NCBI GenBank assembly: GCA_910589415.1
Contig: OU342635.1
Span: 5,642,001 to 5,706,000 of the forward strand
DNA from: Malachius bipustulatus
Taxonomy: Eukaryota; Arthropoda; Insecta; Coleoptera; Melyridae
Reading direction: 5' to 3'
Length of the DNA: 64,000 nt
Both the position numbers and the translations under genes were made by a program. Shown piece after piece: positions 35,792 through 48,000 of this stretch; position 1 is the stretch's first letter, and the number at the start of each line of letters is the position of its first letter. The notes under the pieces are model-generated. The model saw nothing but the letters and a program-made list of their open reading frames with translations. It was not told the DNA's origin and did not search any database.

Positions 35792-37554
35792 TATCGTTTT
35801 AGAAACTGCGAATTGACACTTGTGGACCATATCCGCACATTTGTGTGAAGCTGAAGTCTCCAAGGATGATAAGCTCATTTTTTTTCCTCTCATTTCTTTG
35901 ACCAGAAAGCGAGCCAGAAAGTCTAAGAACCGCAGTTGGGGTTGTCAAAGATGGAGTTTTTGCAAAATATGTATAAGATATTTCTGGTCCCAGGGTCCCA
36001 GTTGGGTAGAAAAAAGGTTGTTGCGTACGTAAAGCACACATACTTAGGGGACTCGTCAGCATGTCATATCAGTCATATAAAACCATACATATTTGACTGA
36101 TATTACTAACTGATGGGGACGAGGATGACAAGGACGAGATGGGGTAATATCTTCAGTTCTCACCTCAGATGTTGTGTTTTCTGTTTTAATATATTTTTGT
36201 GTTGTTACTAATTGTCAAATCTCAACTAAAATTGATTGTAGTGTAACTTGCAACTTCTACTAACTGTAATTTGATACGCTTTGTCCATTAGGTACGCTAT
36301 TTTTTTATATTTCCCCAGTTTTGTTTATACCGCAATAATAGGTAAGTAATTCTTTCATGTTTTATTTTTGAATAGTGAATTACTTAATTATTCATTAATC
36401 ACCAGAAGCAATCTTTATATTAAATGACTTCCAGCCATCAGCCAGCCAGCAACCCTCAAAGAGCAAATTATCCGTCAAAAATGTTTACCTTTACATACGG
36501 AACGTGTCAGTCAACATGTAATGTACTAAGTAATTAAAGTACATAATAGAGAATTAATTTCCATCCCTATATTATAACGACTAATTTATTCTCGATGTGA
36601 AAGAAGTCACCGATCTAATCTCTCTGATCTGTAGATGGATGAATTGAGCATTATTAGAAGCACTCGAGGGGGAAAGACCCGCCCTGATAAGATCTCGATG
36701 GTATCTGGCCGAAGGGCGGGTAGCCCGCTATGTTAGGGGCCTATTAAATGATTATCTAAGCAAACAAAAATCATCTATTTAATTAGAATCGGGAACGGAC
36801 CGGAAACTCGATATTTGGGGTCGCGTGCGCCGTTTGTCGCTGGCTAAATTTTAACTAATGTGCATTTAAATGGACACTATTTAGCGGATGTGGACGAAAT
36901 TATAGGGTTATCGGGCTTGCCCGATGCATGTGCGGTCAACGATCCTGATGATGCACTTTCCTGAAAGGTATAAGATATCTACTTATTCGATAATTGCGTA
37001 TCCGGGATAAATAAAACAAAAATTCCATAGCAAGATAACATTCTGGCCTGGCTGATCATATTTTCAGTTTTCAATTAACATACTCACTCAGGGGCGGCTG
37101 TGAATGCTGGAATGCGGAATCAGTAATTGCAAAAGTTAGACGTCCGGCTTATAGACTAAAGACCGCTATTTTTGACGTTTACATCCGACACTCAATATTT
37201 TGTGTTATTATTTATCATAAACGGTTTTTTTTGATTTTTCGAACATAGGGAATTCCCATGTAAATATGTATAGACTTCTGTAAATATTAGCTTCCCTATA
37301 CGTTTTAGAGAGAAATGTTGAATTATTGATCATTTGTTAAAAGTGAAAGCTGCTTTTTCTACACTTTACTATCTCACTAAGGCAATATAAAAAACTATTT
37401 GTTTGATTTTATGATTATTATTTTAGTTTAGGGGATTCACAGAGCACAATATCGTTCATAATACGTATACCTATCTAGAGAAAAATTATTTACCTATATA
37501 CCTACCTTTGTGTCAAAAGGCCATAAACTCTTAAGACAAAGTACGGAAATTTTT
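35792..37554. other. Intergenic, including a repeat-free block at 36600-36970
   Basis: No exon recognised. The part 36600-36970 is unlike the surrounding AT-rich DNA, free of repeats seen elsewhere, and contains homeodomain-type cores (TTTAATTAGA near 36777 and AAATGATTA near 36747) plus GC-rich patches. It could be a downstream regulatory block. The ORFs at 35799-36062 show no family features. Confidence 0.3.
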
Positions 37555-38060
37555 AAAAACTTCGAACGGCATTCGTTTGTCCACGATTTCCAAAATTTTC
37601 CTTTGTCCTCTGTTCCGTCATCGTAATTATTATTGATTTATTTCGTTGTTAGAATTGATATCGTAATCCCGATGAACGATATGCTAATATCATTCAGCAA
37701 CAATTTGTTCATCATCGCAAGGTTCGTGGTTCGAAGAACAATCAACACCTACCCCTTCCTTCCCTTTACCCGCACATGCAAAGAGAAGTAAGCAAGGAAG
37801 AGAAGCATCCAGGTTTGTCCGTGGAAGTCATCGAGCGAAGTGCTGTCGCATCAGAGATTCGCATTCGTATCGTTCGTTAGTGACTGGTCGTCAGATACCC
37901 TCCTAAATTGTGTTAATACCACTCGTAACAATTAATCATATCGTGAACTTAAAATAACCGCGGTTTATAATCGTTAATTAAATTAAGTGATCTATAACCA
38001 AACATCAAGAGACAGAGAGCAAACGGAAGGTCAGTAACTACTTATTCGATTTTATTTACT
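37555..38060 (+). other. Repeat scrap followed by a possible non-coding exon
   Basis: 37555-37610 is a short copy of the GGACAAACG-type repeat (CGAACGGCATTCGTTTGTCC). The following 37700-38033 is GC-balanced, repeat-free and ends AACGGAAG before GTCAGTAACT, which fits a splice donor at about 38034. It has no long ORF and no ATG with good context, so it might be a 5' untranslated exon of a gene beyond the window. This is inference from composition and one splice-like site. Confidence 0.2.
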
Positions 38061-38589
38061 GTGCATCTACCTACTGATGTTTCCCTTTGTGCTAAGCCCT
38101 GGTCCTTCATCCTATAACATATAAAGCAATAGTAAAACATTGGTACAAACATCCTCCGTTTTGTCATTACATGCATTGATAGAAAATGCGAAAGTGTATA
38201 CTTATATTGTGTAAGTATAGGTATAATTAGTTATCTACATATCGATTGTCAGGGATAGGTACCTAAATTATTATACATTATATTCCTTTTCCTTCCTTGG
38301 CACCCATTTTTTTGAGATGGTGAAAAGAGTGAGTCAACAAAGGACACAGGCCGACTGTTGGGCGGCGGCCCATCTTTACGTGGCCAAAAACAAGCCAAAC
38401 GCCGTAAGTCCAACTTCGTTATCTTTGTGTCATAATTAGTCCATCTCATTTCCTTTTTTACATACCTTTGTAATTAATAGTTCAATTCCTCGAATTGATG
38501 GTCCTTCTTACAATACAATCGATTTTATATTATTTAATTCATATTCAGATATTCCTGAAACATCCACCCTCGTAAAAAAAATCCGAAAT

Positions 38590-39490
38590 TTTTGTTTATC
38601 TCCCCTCTCAAAGAAAACTTATGACCAAATGAAAAAAATTGACAACAGCACACCAAATGCGAATTTTGATAACATTCAAACAGCATTCGCTTGTCTACCA
38701 TTTTTCAGCGTTTTTTCAACCAAAATTTTCATCTGAAAGTCCCCCAAACAAATTTGAGGTTCAATGAAAAAAAAATTACATCTAGCACCGTCCATGAATA
38801 TTTTTGTATTTGTCATTAATTTTCATACGGGGTACGATTTGTCCAGTGTCTACGTTCATTTGTCCCGTTTGTCACAAACAAAAATGCCGTTTGAATTTCA
38901 TAAAAATTCGCATTTGAGGGGCTGCTGTCCATTTTTTCAAGTTGCTCGTAACTTGTTTTTTTGCAGGGAGGACAAACGAAAATTGTTGAGACAAAGGTGG
39001 ACAAATTGTGAACAAACGGAAATGCTGTTTGATTTTTTTTTTTTAATTCGCATTTAGGGCTGGCTGTCATTTTTTTTATTTAGTCATAAAACGTCTTTAA
39101 GGGGAGAGATAAAAGAAAATTTCCGATACAAACGTGGAAAAAAAATCGTGGAAAACGTGCGGGGCTGCTGTCAATTTTTTCAAGTTGATCGTAACTTTTT
39201 TTTGGCAAGGAAGACAAACGAAAATTTCGGCTAGAAAAAAGTGGATAAAAACCGTGGACAAACGAAAATGCCGTTTGAATTTTATAAAAATTCGCATTTA
39301 GTGCTGGCTGTCAATTTTTTTTATTTGGTCATAAATAATTGTCTTTGAGGGGAGAGATAAAGGAAAATTTCAGATACAAACGTGGACAAAGAAATCGTGG
39401 ACAAACGTGCGGGGCTGCTGTCAATTTTTTTAAGTTGGTCATAACAATTTTTTGAAGGGTGAACAAACGGAAATTTTGGTTGAAATCATC
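38590..39490. repeat. Tandem GGACAAACG-family repeat, period about 245 bp
   Basis: Unit motifs GGGCTGCTGTCAATTTTTTC (near 38920, 39160 and 39412), AAAAATTCGCATTTAG (near 38903, 39046 and 39285) and GGGGAGAGATAAA (near 39100 and 39350) alternate with GTGGACAAACG. Related sequence lies at 4240-4600 and 37555-37610. The - strand ORFs in this block repeat with the unit and are not genes. Confidence 0.7.
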
Positions 39491-40949
39491 AAATCGGTGA
39501 CGGATGATTCTTTGTGATAAGAAAATCACAAAATTTTCTTGTTCGTCTGATATGATGACCGAGCCAATTACAACATTTTGAACTCAAATAAGACAGGGCA
39601 AAATATTCGATTCGCGCTTCCCGGCGTTTTGCTTTTTTCCCATTCCACCTGCTTATATGAGAGAGAAGAGAGAAGTGATTCGGTAGGTCCAAGTTATCGA
39701 TCAACGAACATTCGCATTCGAGTTAGGTGTTGGTTGGATATTAGGTTTGAACACAGCGGCGAAACAGCGCGGGGGCAGCAGCGTCAGGGGGCGCCGTGAC
39801 GGCGTATTGGCCGATCTGATGTCAGGATAATCCATCACGATTTACAGCCATCGACGTTCGATTTACAACCTTCGCTAAACCCGTTGTCCTTTTGCTGACA
39901 CGAATCATAAACAACGCATTATTATCCTCCCGGCAACCGCGACATCGGTCTGGTTATGGTCTTTTTATAGTTGTAGATTATTTAGCTTGATATCACCGTG
40001 GGCGATGGAGTAATTGAGAGATTTATTGCAAAGTGAAATTCAGGCGTTACCTACCTACCTGTCGACAATCAAAATCGATGGTCTGAAAAAAATTCCAACA
40101 TCAAAATTTAGACTAATGATAAATGAAATCCTCTCCATGAACGGTAATGATCGTAACCAAAGAATATTAATCACTATATTCTTCAACAATCCAGAAACAA
40201 TCAATTTTGCGAAATGTTATTCTGATCATTACATAAAATTGATTTTTTCAATCCCTAGAAATCCATAGATATTTACATAATCAACAATACACAATCATAA
40301 CTGAACAACTAGACAAATATCGTTTTTCATTGCTTCATTTTTTCTTGATGTTAATCAAAACTTAGAAGATTACAAGAAATTATACTTTAGTTCCCATAAA
40401 ATAATTAATTTTGAAGCTACCCTAATGAGGCTTCTCTAAAATTTTATAAAATTTTTTGACGCATGGCTCTTCAAATAAATTTAAAACTGAGTTATCTGCT
40501 CATAGAAAAAATAATTTATTCCATATTTTATCAACCATTCCATAAAATAGGTCAACTAAAAACGTGTTACGTAAAATCTTGAGTATATTTAAAATACTTA
40601 GCTAAATTGGATGTCATCACTTTAAAAAACTGTCAAGATGTTAATCAGAGTGCAGCGCAGTCTACTTAGAGTTGGAATAATATTATTGCCTTATGTGTGG
40701 TCCTAATTCGTAATTTATGTATGCTCGCTAAGATATCATCACCCAAAGTTAACCTCTTTAGAGAGACACACGTGATTGATTGTATCATATTTGTTTCGCT
40801 CTAATGCTTGAAACATTTCTTGAAATTTGATGAACATCAACTACCTACTACCTTATGTCGATATAAAGAAACATGTCGCAGTATTATACAAAAAATTAGA
40901 TGACGTTGAGAAATTTGGTGGTTATATAGTTAGTTATACAGGAAATTCA
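39491..40949. other. Intergenic; GC-balanced patch at 39580-40010, otherwise AT-rich
   Basis: 39580-40010 lacks repeat matches and has a GC-rich stretch near 39756-39810. No splice-flanked ORF is convincing, and the 73-residue ORF at 39578-39799 is unlike any family I know. 40270-40949 is plain AT-rich DNA with no feature I can support. Confidence 0.3.
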
Positions 40950-42190
40950 ATATATCAATAATTATTATTATCTTTCATTGTTATTTGTAATAATTATGAG
41001 CTATGTTAAAATTATTGTTAACAATCATTTTGCATTTAGAGATATAAGAATTCCCCACCTATTAAGGTTTACACCCGTTACCTATATCCTTGAGATATCC
41101 TGAGTTCCTGCAGTGACTTACTAGCGATATCACAAAGTAACAAACTTGTATAGTAGGTATATATGTAGATATATAACATATCTATCTTAGATATGTACAA
41201 AATTATATACCACAACATTGATCATGTTAAAAGGTAACATATCTTCGATATATAAAAAGTTATAGAACAGTTACATCAATAATTATTATCTTTACCTATC
41301 TGTTTTTTTATCAAAGTTTTGCTAAGCTTATTGTTGAAAACTATCATTTTGAATTGATATTGTAGATTGCCGATCTCTATAAGAACTTCCTACATTAACT
41401 ACTTACTGGCGATATCACAAAGTTACAAACTTGTCATAGTACATAGATATATGACATATCTATCTCAGACATGTACAATTTATATACCACAACATTTGAT
41501 GATGTTAAAAGGTTACATTATCTTCGATATATAAAAAGCTATAGAAAGTTACAACAATAATTATTATCTTTCTCTATTTTTTGATTAGAGTTTTGCTAAG
41601 ATTATTGTTAACAATACCTAATCATTTTGCATTGATAAATATAAGATAGATATAAGAATTCCCCACCTATAAGGTTTACACCCGTTACCTATATCTTTGA
41701 GATATTCTCAGTTCCTGCAGTAACTTACTGGCTATATCACAAAGTTACAAACCTGTTATAGCATATGATCGTGTTAAAAGGGTAACATCTTCGATATATA
41801 AAAAGTTATAGAGCAGGTACATCAATAATTATCATCTTTCTCCGTTTTTGATAAGAGTGTTAATAATATTATTTTTAACAACAATTATTTTGCATTAATA
41901 GATTGTAATCGCTATAAGAATTCCCCACCTTTAAGATTTACACCCTTGATATATCCTCAGTTCCTACATTAACTTACTGGCGATGTCACAAAGTTACAAA
42001 CTGATATATGATATATCTATCTCATATAATATGTGCAAATTATATACCACAACATTTCTTGCTGTTAAAAGATTAAATCTTCGATATATAAAAGTTATAT
42101 CTCTGGTATATATCAGTTACATAACGGGTATTTGCTAGCTACATCACAAAGTTACAGACTGGTGATATTGATAAAGGGACATGTCAAAGA
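40950..42190. repeat. Tandem repeat of about 250-320 bp, four to five units
   Basis: GATATCACAAAGTTACAAAC or a variant starts near 41126, 41411, 41733, 41982 and 42139. Each unit also has ATATACCACAACATT, TGTTAAAAGGTTACAT, CTTCGATATATAAAAAGTTA and AATAATTATTATCTTTC in order. TATAAGAATTCCCCACCT recurs between units. The last unit is truncated. No coding content. Confidence 0.8.
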
Positions 42191-42239
42191 TATATCGATT
42201 ATAAATTATGTGATAACTTTTTTGTCACGCACGTTAATA

Positions 42240-42690
42240 CTGGTCTTGTCAAGGTAGCTGCCAGAAAATTGGAATTTCTCAATAGAACAAAAAAATATTT
42301 TTCGTCTAGGCACTTATTGCAGACAATTTATAAGGCACAGATCCGACCAACAATCGAATTACTGTTCGCAGGTGCGGGGTGCTGCCTGTATATACACATC
42401 AAAGGCGATACGTCTCTAATAACTCACTCGCTAACACCCTATAGACTCGGGGATTCATTACTATCGATTTTTCTGCGACATTTTTCACGGATCTTGCTTG
42501 ACGATTATTATCTTGATGTGTTATCTTTCGGACTTTCTATCGGTCGGAATACACATCAGGCAATGCATGCTTGATGATAAGGTTCTGGTTCTTCTACCCA
42601 AGAAAATAATCGCATTACAAGTAGGACTGCTTCCTGGAGAGCGCAGAAATATTGTAAGTAGTCTCATAAAAACGGGTAAGTACCTTATAT
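42240..42690 (+). pseudogene. LINE reverse-transcriptase C-terminal scrap
   Basis: A frame beginning near 42249 reads VKVAARKLEFLNRTKKYFSS, then RHLLQTIYKAQIRPTIEL. This matches the thumb region of non-LTR retrotransposon RTs, where AS.KLGFL.R..KYF....LL.LYKAQIRP..EY is typical. After a frameshift, LLSIFLRHFSRILLDDYYLD and RNTHQAMHA resemble the part further downstream. There is no catalytic domain. The family within the LINEs is not determined. Confidence 0.6.
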
Positions 42691-44363
42691 AATATCCCTC
42701 CAGCTATTACCTTAACTTGTAGTTTGGGCTATTTTTTTCATTATTATAAATAGCAAACTTACTGTATAGGTAAACGTCCTGTATATCTAATGTAGGTATA
42801 TAGCTACCTAATATATCGACACATCGAGAGAATGAATCGATTGCATTTTGGGGATAGGGATAAAGCTTTCACATCCAGAAATACGTTACCATGGCGTAGG
42901 ACATGGAGGTTGCGAGAGCAGCGCCGTTAGATTATAGTGGCAGAGTTGATTAATTTATCGGTGTCGGGGGACAACGTTCGCTCTCGCTAACCTCACTTTG
43001 CACTATAATGGTGGCCGCATTAGCTGGGACCATCTATACAATCACATCCTTAATTAAGGCTTAAAGATTGTCAAGGGATGCCCCGCCAGATCCAAATAGC
43101 GCCCATGAAAAAGTAATTTACTTTTCATTTCCTAGCTAAAACTATAATATAGACTAATGCGTTAAGGCTTCTATGTATCAAACAATTATTATGTTAATTT
43201 ATCGCCATAAGGGTTTACTATCATGCACTTACCTACCTTAATAAGTTACCTACCTTTGTACAGGGTGGGAAAAATCATTTACTGAAATAATTCCCCTTCG
43301 AACCCCATTTCTATTTTTCTTCATATAAGTTGTTGGTTTTCGAGTAATTTCATTTTTTCTAGAGCTGCGCGTCAATAATTTTAAATAAACTAAAATTTGA
43401 GCGTATCAAAAAAAATTTCAATTTCTTAAATATTTAATAACTCGAAAACCATGACAAAAACAAAAAAATTACAAGAACCTTTTTGGGTAGGAAATCACTC
43501 AAGCTTTCTTTTTTCTAATAATCATTTTTTTGATCTATCGAACGAATTAACGACTTATTAGCAAAAAAAATGTTTTTTCACCAAAGAGGTAGTTTTTTTT
43601 GGGGGGGGGTCCTAGAAAATATTGTTTATGAACGTTTGGTACATTTTTTACTTTACCGACTGGACTAATAGTAAAGTATTCATAAACAAAAAAGTCATTT
43701 TTAATTGACAAATGACTTAAGTACCTACCTACCTCTAAATCGAACTACTTATTTCGTTTCGTTCTTAATGACATTTTTAATAGCAAAGCAATCATGTGGC
43801 TGGGTAGACAGACATTTGGCGTTCAATTTAACTTATCTGTCACTATGAAATCTTTTAAGAGATCAACAATCGCTTTTAACTTTAGTTTAACTTTAATCAT
43901 GTTTCTGCGAACATCTGGTGCACATAGGGGTTGACAATGCAAAATAGAGCGGACGACCAATCTGAATTCATGAATTCCCTACTCTAATACGGACTCGGAT
44001 TACATACGCGGTCTCTGATTCTTCCCGACGACAAAATTGCGCATCCAATTTAAAATCTGAGATATATACACACACTGATTTTGTATTTTATGTCGATTTA
44101 ACTTATTCGGTCTGTTGCAAAGTTGCTTTTTATTATTTGTTGAGTTAATACTTACGTAATATTTATGTTTCACTTACTTGTAACATAATATTGTAGTGCC
44201 TTATCGACTTCTGGAGAAAAAACACAATGACACAATAAATATTGCAATGTAAAGTCGGGGAAACTTAACAAAAATATTATTTAATTAAAAATAAGAACCA
44301 TGAAAACTTTTTGCGTTATTAAGTAATTGAAAAAAGAGATATTTACTTAATTGACAGTACTTA
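42691..44363. other. Intergenic, no gene recognised
   Basis: AT-rich with ACCTACCT tracts. A transposon-type left end (TACAGGGTGGGAAAAATCATT) starts near 43260 without a visible right end. The segment 42830-43100 is GC-balanced and repeat-free. No exon is supported. Confidence 0.4.
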
Positions 44364-44931
44364 TGTTAACTCCGCGTCAAAGAGCAACACGAAATATTAA
44401 CGACGCGATTCGATCCTGAAAGGGGGCTAAATTAATGCGGCTCGATGCCGCGATGGTAATGACAAATCGCCACGGTGACAGGATCGAAATTTAGGGAAGG
44501 ACCAGGCTATAATTGCCAATGATTGACAGGAACACCAATTAATTAATAATTATCGAAATTACTGACCTTGTGTCTTGTCCGACTAAAGGGGCACTTGTTT
44601 TAATTTGCGAGATGTTGTAACTATTATTACTGTTCACTTTGCTCCACTATGTAGGTACCCACGATTGTTCCACTACTTAATACCGCTTCCTTATTTAATT
44701 AAAGAACTAGGTATCCCGTTCCCGTAACACCAGCATCGACGAGTCTGGTACGAACGGCACTCTGTCGAGTTCTTTTCTCTCTCGATGTTAAACCTCGACT
44801 CTTCTCTCTATGTGTGGTCCTGTCCGGTCAGGTGTCCTTTTCCTTCGTCCCGATGTGTAAAGGGATAGGAAGGGGTAGGAAACGGTGGTGTCTTAGAGAA
44901 TACGAATCGATTATTCACCAAGGACGTAACA
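44364..44931 (-). repeat. BEL 3' LTR
   Basis: 568 bp. It begins TGTTACGTCC on the element strand and ends GTTAACA. Just inside it on that strand lies a purine-rich GGTGGGCGG (about 44935-44943), the likely polypurine tract for plus-strand priming. The target duplication ACTTA lies at 44359-44363. Confidence 0.9.
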
Positions 44932-45074
44932 TACCGCCCACCAAAATTACCGGAGGAATTTTCCGCTATCAGAAAATTGAACCAAAAGCGAAACTAACGA
45001 AAACGAAACTAACGACAATAACAAAAACGAAACGAAACGAAACGACAAGTCAGGGACGAAATTCCCTGAGTCCG

Positions 45075-48000
45075 TTACTGGTTAGGTAACGGGCAAAGTT
45101 TGACCAGAGGTCGTTTACAAAGACCTCTGGTCGTACGAACCGAGGCAACCCTGGCGACACCATCCGCACCAGGGTGCAAAGAAACAATTCTTCCTAGAGC
45201 TGCTAGGAAAGTCTCTGACGATAAATCAGAAGCGATTTCGAGATGAATCGCGCGAGTCGCGAAACATACGAACAAACATAAATAGGCTTTAGAAGTTTTG
45301 ACACCCCTATACCTCGACAAGACAATAGGAAAGGGTCCCCCATAATCGACCCCGACACAACTAAAAGGCTTCAATTGGGAGACACGAGCGACAGGTAAAT
45401 TCCCCATGGGAGGCTCCAACGAGAGGGGACGAGTGCGAAAGCAACGATTGCATTTCGACAAATAACTACGAATGACCCTACGAGCAGACAGGATCCAAAA
45501 ATTTTGTTGAAGGAGATAATGAGTAGTGTTCACTCCTGGGTGCAAATTACCTCGATGTATCTGATCAATCAAAAGTTCAACCAACCTATGCCTTCCTGGC
45601 AACAATGCGGGATATTTAGCGTCGAATGCTAAACCCGAATGCAACAGTCGACCCCCGACTCGCAAAATACCGAAATCATCAATAAAGGGCGACAATGACT
45701 GCAAGTACTTGGCACATGGTTTACCAGAGCGAATTTTCTCCAATTCCGAAGAGAAGACCGAAGATTGAACAATTCTAACAATGTGCATGAGAGCAGCATG
45801 CAACTCAGAGACACTCAATGCACCAGTGGTCCTATTGACAGCACGACAATTGTTAGTGAAACGAAAACAACGAGCGATAATACCCTGAATTTTCCTCAAA
45901 GAAGAAAATCTTTTCAACAAAACATCGACATCCGAAATCTCTATCGTAGCGAACAAAACAATATTCCTTTTCTCCAGTTCAACATCAGAAGTGGGAGCAA
46001 TGGGAAAGAGTGCTGGCCAAGATTCCAGCGGCAATCTGAGGAATTCAGGCCCCGCCCACCATGCGGAAGCCCCGACTAACTCCTCTGGTAACAAGCCCCG
46101 AGACGCGACGTCCGCTGGGTTGTCACCTGAACGTACATGATTCCAACAATCCGGAGGAATTCGATCCTGAATGTGGACGACACGATTCGAAACAAAAGTC
46201 TTCCACCGATGTGGAGACGACTTGATCCAGGATAGAGCGACCGAAGAGTCACTCCAAGCGAAAACCTTATCAACAACAATGGATTGAGGACCTTGTTCAA
46301 GGACGAACGAAACGAGATCTGATAGTAAGACTGCGGCACACAATTCCAGCCGTGGAACGGAGAGTGGTTTGAGCGGAGCAACACGAGACTTGGCAGTAAC
46401 GAAACGAACCTGCACATTGCCATCGGCGTCCTCGAAACGATAATACACCACACCCGCATAACCTGCAGTCGACGCATCACAAAATGCGTGCAGTTGACAC
46501 GACACGAAAGATCCTTCGGGAACCAAGCACCTAGGGATTGTCAACTTGGATAAAACATGAAGAGTGGACTTATATCGATTCCACTTTTCGACAACATCAG
46601 CTGGTGGATCTTCATCCCAATCCAGCCCGAGATACCACAAATGTTGAATGACTCGTTTTGCCATAAAGGTCAATGGGCACAAGAAACCCAACGGGTCATA
46701 GATCTTAGCGACTTCTGAGAGAATGCTTCTCTTAGTACAAGGTGAATCTATGGACTTAACCATGAACGAAAACGAATCAGTAGCCGATTGCCACTGAAGG
46801 CCAAGAATTTTCACCGAAAAGTCCGATTCCGAATCAAAGTTGGATGACTGCTGTTGACAATGTTCAACCGGCAGATCCTGAAGCAATTGTGGATTGTTAG
46901 CAGACCATTTCCGCAACTCAAATTGTCCCAATTGCAATAGCGAAATGAGCTGATTTCTCAACTCCAAGGTTTCCTCGATTTGATTTGCCCCAATGGCAAA
47001 ATCATCGACATAAAGCCCGAGACGAATGGCTTTCGAAGCGAGAGGAAACTTCTCAGAATTTTCTTGAGCTAATTGTAACAAGCACCTAATGGCCAAATAT
47101 GGCGAGGACGAAACACCATAAGTTACAGTGTTCAATTTGTAACTTCGAATAGGATCCTTTTCTGAAAAACGCCAACGAATTAATTGATACTGTCGATGTG
47201 AATCTCCAACTAAAATTTGCCGATACATCTGCCTAATGTCACAAGTGAACACGAATTTGTTCTCTCGAAAACGAAGCAAAACACTAGTGATGTCATTTTG
47301 CAACTTCGGACCAATCAACAAGGTATCATTTAACGAAAGATTGTTCGATGCTTTGGCCGAGGCGTCGAACACGACACGAATTTTCGACGATACTGGGGCG
47401 AGCGAAGACACATCAGAAGACATCGAAACACCAGGGTCTTTAAAAACGCAATGATGCGGAATGTAATAAGAGTTTGCAGATTCCGACTCCAATGGCACCA
47501 ACGACATGTGCCCAGCCTCCAAATAATCTTTCATAAACTCTACATACATGTCTCTAATGTGAGGCAACCTCGACAATCGTCTCTCCAAAGCGAGCAAACG
47601 ACGATCTGCGACATTCAACGAATCATTAAAGATAGGCAACTCTTTGCTATCCTTAAATGGCAACAATACCCCAAAACGACCTGATTCTTCTCGATAATGA
47701 GACTCAACGAACAACGACTCAGCCTCTTGTTCCTCATTAGAGCAAACCTCAACTGAAGGCACCTCCTCAACTCTCCAAAATGCCTTAAGAGTCTCTTCAA
47801 GGGTCGAATCTACCGACGCAAAACAAGCTTGAACCTCGCCCGCAACCTTCGACGAAATGGTTCCCAAAAGAACCCAACCAAACGTCGTGTTCATTGCGGC
47901 TGGACAGTTATCACTGCCCGACAAATAACCACCATGAACAATATTGGGAAAGATGTCAGCTCCTAGCAAAACATCGACAGAACCAGGCGTGTACCAATTA

